NCBI RefSeq assembly: GCF_013416775.1
Contig: NZ_SZVI01000009.1
Span: 372,001-436,000, forward strand
From: Rhodoferax sp. BLA1
GTDB lineage: Bacteria; Pseudomonadota; Gammaproteobacteria; Burkholderiales; Burkholderiaceae_C
DNA: 64,000 nucleotides
Direction: 5' to 3'
Shown here: positions 62,356 to 64,000 of the stretch, piece by piece
Layout of the letters: each line of letters starts with the position of its first letter
Numbering within the stretch: position 1 is the first letter of the stretch
Notes under the pieces: model-generated
Seen by the model: only the letters and a program-made list of their open reading frames with translations
Databases searched by the model: none
What the model was told of the DNA's origin: nothing
Position numbers and translations under genes: made by a program

Positions 62356-62499
62356 GTTTTGCTCGTCTCAGTCAATGGAGGCGAGAAGGTAGCATCGGTT
62401 TTAAGCGCATGGTGTCGGTTAAAACCAACACTTCTCAACCAGCGTGGCGATCCCAGCGACGAGCACCCGGGATCGCCGTCGAAACTGACGCAACCTCGC

Positions 62500-64000
62500 T
62501 CAGAGCTTAAAAACAGCCACGGTCTGCACCAAGTCATTGGCCTGGGACTTCAAGCTACTGGCGGCAGCGGCCATTTCCTCGACCAGGGCCGCGTTTTGCT
62601 GGGTCACCCGGTCCATTTGCGTGACGGCTTCACCCACCTGTGACACACCCAGGCTCTGTTCTCGGCTGGCGGCACTGATCTCACCCACCACATCCACCAA
62701 CCGGGCGATGCTGCTGACCACCTCGCTCATGGTGCTGCCCGCCTGATCTACCAGCGCCGTGCCACTGGACACACGTTCCACGCTGGTGTTGATCAGGTTC
62801 TTGATCTCTTTGGCTGCGTCGGCGCTGCGCCCGGCCAAAGACCGCACCTCGCTGGCCACCACGGCAAAACCGCGCCCTTGTTCACCCGCGCGGGCGGCTT
62901 CCACCGCCGCGTTCAGCGCCAGGATATTGGTTTGGAAGGCGATGCCGTCAATCACCGCAATGATGTCGCTGATTTTGCGCGAGGCCTCGTTGATGCCACC
63001 CATGGTCGCCACCACGTCGGCCACCACCCGACCACCCTGCACCGCCACACTGCTGGCATGTACCGCCATCTGGCTGGCTTGAGCCGCGCTCTCTGCGTTG
63101 TGCTGCACCGTGGCACTGAGCTGTTCCATGGAGGCAGCGGTTTGCTCCAATGCACTGGCCTGGCTTTCGGTGCGGTCCGACAAGTCCTGGTTGCCCTGGG
63201 CGATCTCGGAGCTGGCGGTAGCCACACCTTCCGAACCCTCACGTACATGCCGCACGATGGCGGCAAAACGGTCACGCATGGTCCGCAAGTCATACAAGAT
63301 GCTGCTGCTGTCCTGGGGTCGCAGCTCGATGTGGGTGGCCAAATCTCCCTGGGCAATCCGCTGGGTCAGGTCACTGACAACACGGGGTTCACCACCCAAC
63401 TGGCGCAGGATGCTGCGCGAGATCAACCAACCAAAACCCGCCAACAGAGCCAGTAGCAACAGGGTGCCAGCGGCAAAACCGATGGCCCGGCGCCAGACCG
63501 CCGCATTGACGTTGTCGACGTAGACGCCCGAGCCAACGACCCAGCCCCAGGGCTCAAACCCTTTGACATAAGAAATTTTTGGCACCGGCTCGGTATGGCC
63601 TGGCTTGGGCCAGACATAACTGACAAAACCATCACCAGCGGTTCTGACCTGCTTGACGAAGTCAACAAAAATGAACTGCCCGGTGGGGCTTTTGAGGCCT
63701 GAGACGTCCGTGCCTTCGAGTTCGGGTTTGATCGGGTGCAGCACCACGTAGGGGCGCATGTCATTGATCCAGAAATACTCGGAACCGCTGTAACGCAATT
63801 GGCGCAGTGTGTCGATGGCTTGCCGTTGGGCGTCATCCTGTGTCAGTTTGCCCTGTGTTTCCAGAGCGTGAAAACGCGTCAGCACACCCTGCGCGATTTC
63901 TACCGTCTGACGCACGGCCGTTTGCCGTTCTTCCAGGATCAGGGCACGTTCTGACCAGAGAAACACACACGCCAACAACACCAGACCCAACATGGCACCG
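62500..64000 (-). CDS. Methyl-accepting chemotaxis protein (5' end outside window)
   Basis: About 500 residues seen. The first membrane helix is cut by the window edge ([15 protein letters not shown]). A periplasmic single-Cache (sCache_2) domain follows: [57 protein letters not shown]. Then a second helix ([21 protein letters not shown]), a HAMP domain and the long signalling coiled coil with the tip [27 protein letters not shown]. It senses an unknown small ligand, often an organic acid in this Cache group, and controls CheA. No CheR-docking pentapeptide is seen at the C-terminus (VAVFKL). The frame is open to the edge, so the true start is beyond base 64000. Confidence 0.93.
   Translation of the reverse strand, partial: GAMLGLVLLACVFLWSERALILEERQTAVRQTVEIAQGVLTRFHALETQGKLTQDDAQRQAIDTLRQLRYSGSEYFWINDMRPYVVLHPIKPELEGTDVSGLKSPTGQFIFVDFVKQVRTAGDGFVSYVWPKPGHTEPVPKISYVKGFEPWGWVVGSGVYVDNVNAAVWRRAIGFAAGTLLLLALLAGFGWLISRSILRQLGGEPRVVSDLTQRIAQGDLATHIELRPQDSSSILYDLRTMRDRFAAIVRHVREGSEGVATASSEIAQGNQDLSDRTESQASALEQTAASMEQLSATVQHNAESAAQASQMAVHASSVAVQGGRVVADVVATMGGINEASRKISDIIAVIDGIAFQTNILALNAAVEAARAGEQGRGFAVVASEVRSLAGRSADAAKEIKNLINTSVERVSSGTALVDQAGSTMSEVVSSIARLVDVVGEISAASREQSLGVSQVGEAVTQMDRVTQQNAALVEEMAAAASSLKSQANDLVQTVAVFKL

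Overview
The window looks like a chromosomal segment of a betaproteobacterium of the family Comamonadaceae. A Rhodoferax/Polaromonas-like host is my best guess. The reasons are the gene order pyrG-kdsA-eno-ftsB, an EarP/EF-P pair with the arginine-type EF-P loop, a PEP-CTERM-associated EPS locus of the EpsA/EpsE/EpsF/EpsG/EpsL type, and a short palindromic repeat (core AGCCCTT...AAGGGCT) scattered through the segment. The species assignment is inference.

Bases 1-9.2 kb hold a catabolic island. A MocR/GabR-type regulator (cut by the window edge) is divergent from gabT, a four-gene polyamine/GABA-type ABC transporter, an in-frame deleted agmatinase remnant and gabD. A textbook FNR/ANR box lies upstream of gabT. 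Three copies of the palindromic repeat separate genes inside this operon.

Bases 9.2-32.7 kb are mostly housekeeping: a secreted polysaccharide lyase, tRNA-Gly(CCC), dapA-bamC, a tartrate/D-malate dehydrogenase, pgsA, uvrC, earP-efp, a LOG-family protein, an MFS transporter with rmuC, a 2-hydroxyacid dehydrogenase with nhaD, an Ala-rich small lipoprotein, a ribosomal oxygenase, an FKBP isomerase, dut, coaBC, and pyrG-kdsA-eno-ftsB. The repeat has entered coding sequence here: uvrC, earP (twice) and the coaBC tail carry in-frame copies.

Bases 32.7-36 kb hold a 6S RNA gene, then a complete IS66-family element (33318-35832, 8-bp target duplication CGTGATCG). This IS66 sits inside the decayed remains of an IS200-like transposase.

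Bases 36-60 kb are a large fucose-type exopolysaccharide locus, transcribed mostly right to left. It comprises two EpsA-like LuxR regulators, a Crp-like cNMP-binding protein, a 56-residue PEP-CTERM-like microprotein, WcaJ-type priming transferase, EpsL, EpsE, EpsF, EpsG, a VanZ-like protein on the other strand, GDP-fucose synthesis (fcl, gmd), Wzx, Wzy, four glycosyltransferases, three acyltransferase-3 proteins, a WcaF-like acetyltransferase, a GH16-like secreted enzyme and a PEP-CTERM protein behind a sigma-54 promoter. The wzx/wzy stretch is conspicuously AT-rich. I see no exosortase gene in the window.

Bases 60-64 kb hold a TauE/SafE permease, a tryptophanase and the 3' part of a methyl-accepting chemotaxis protein cut by the right edge.
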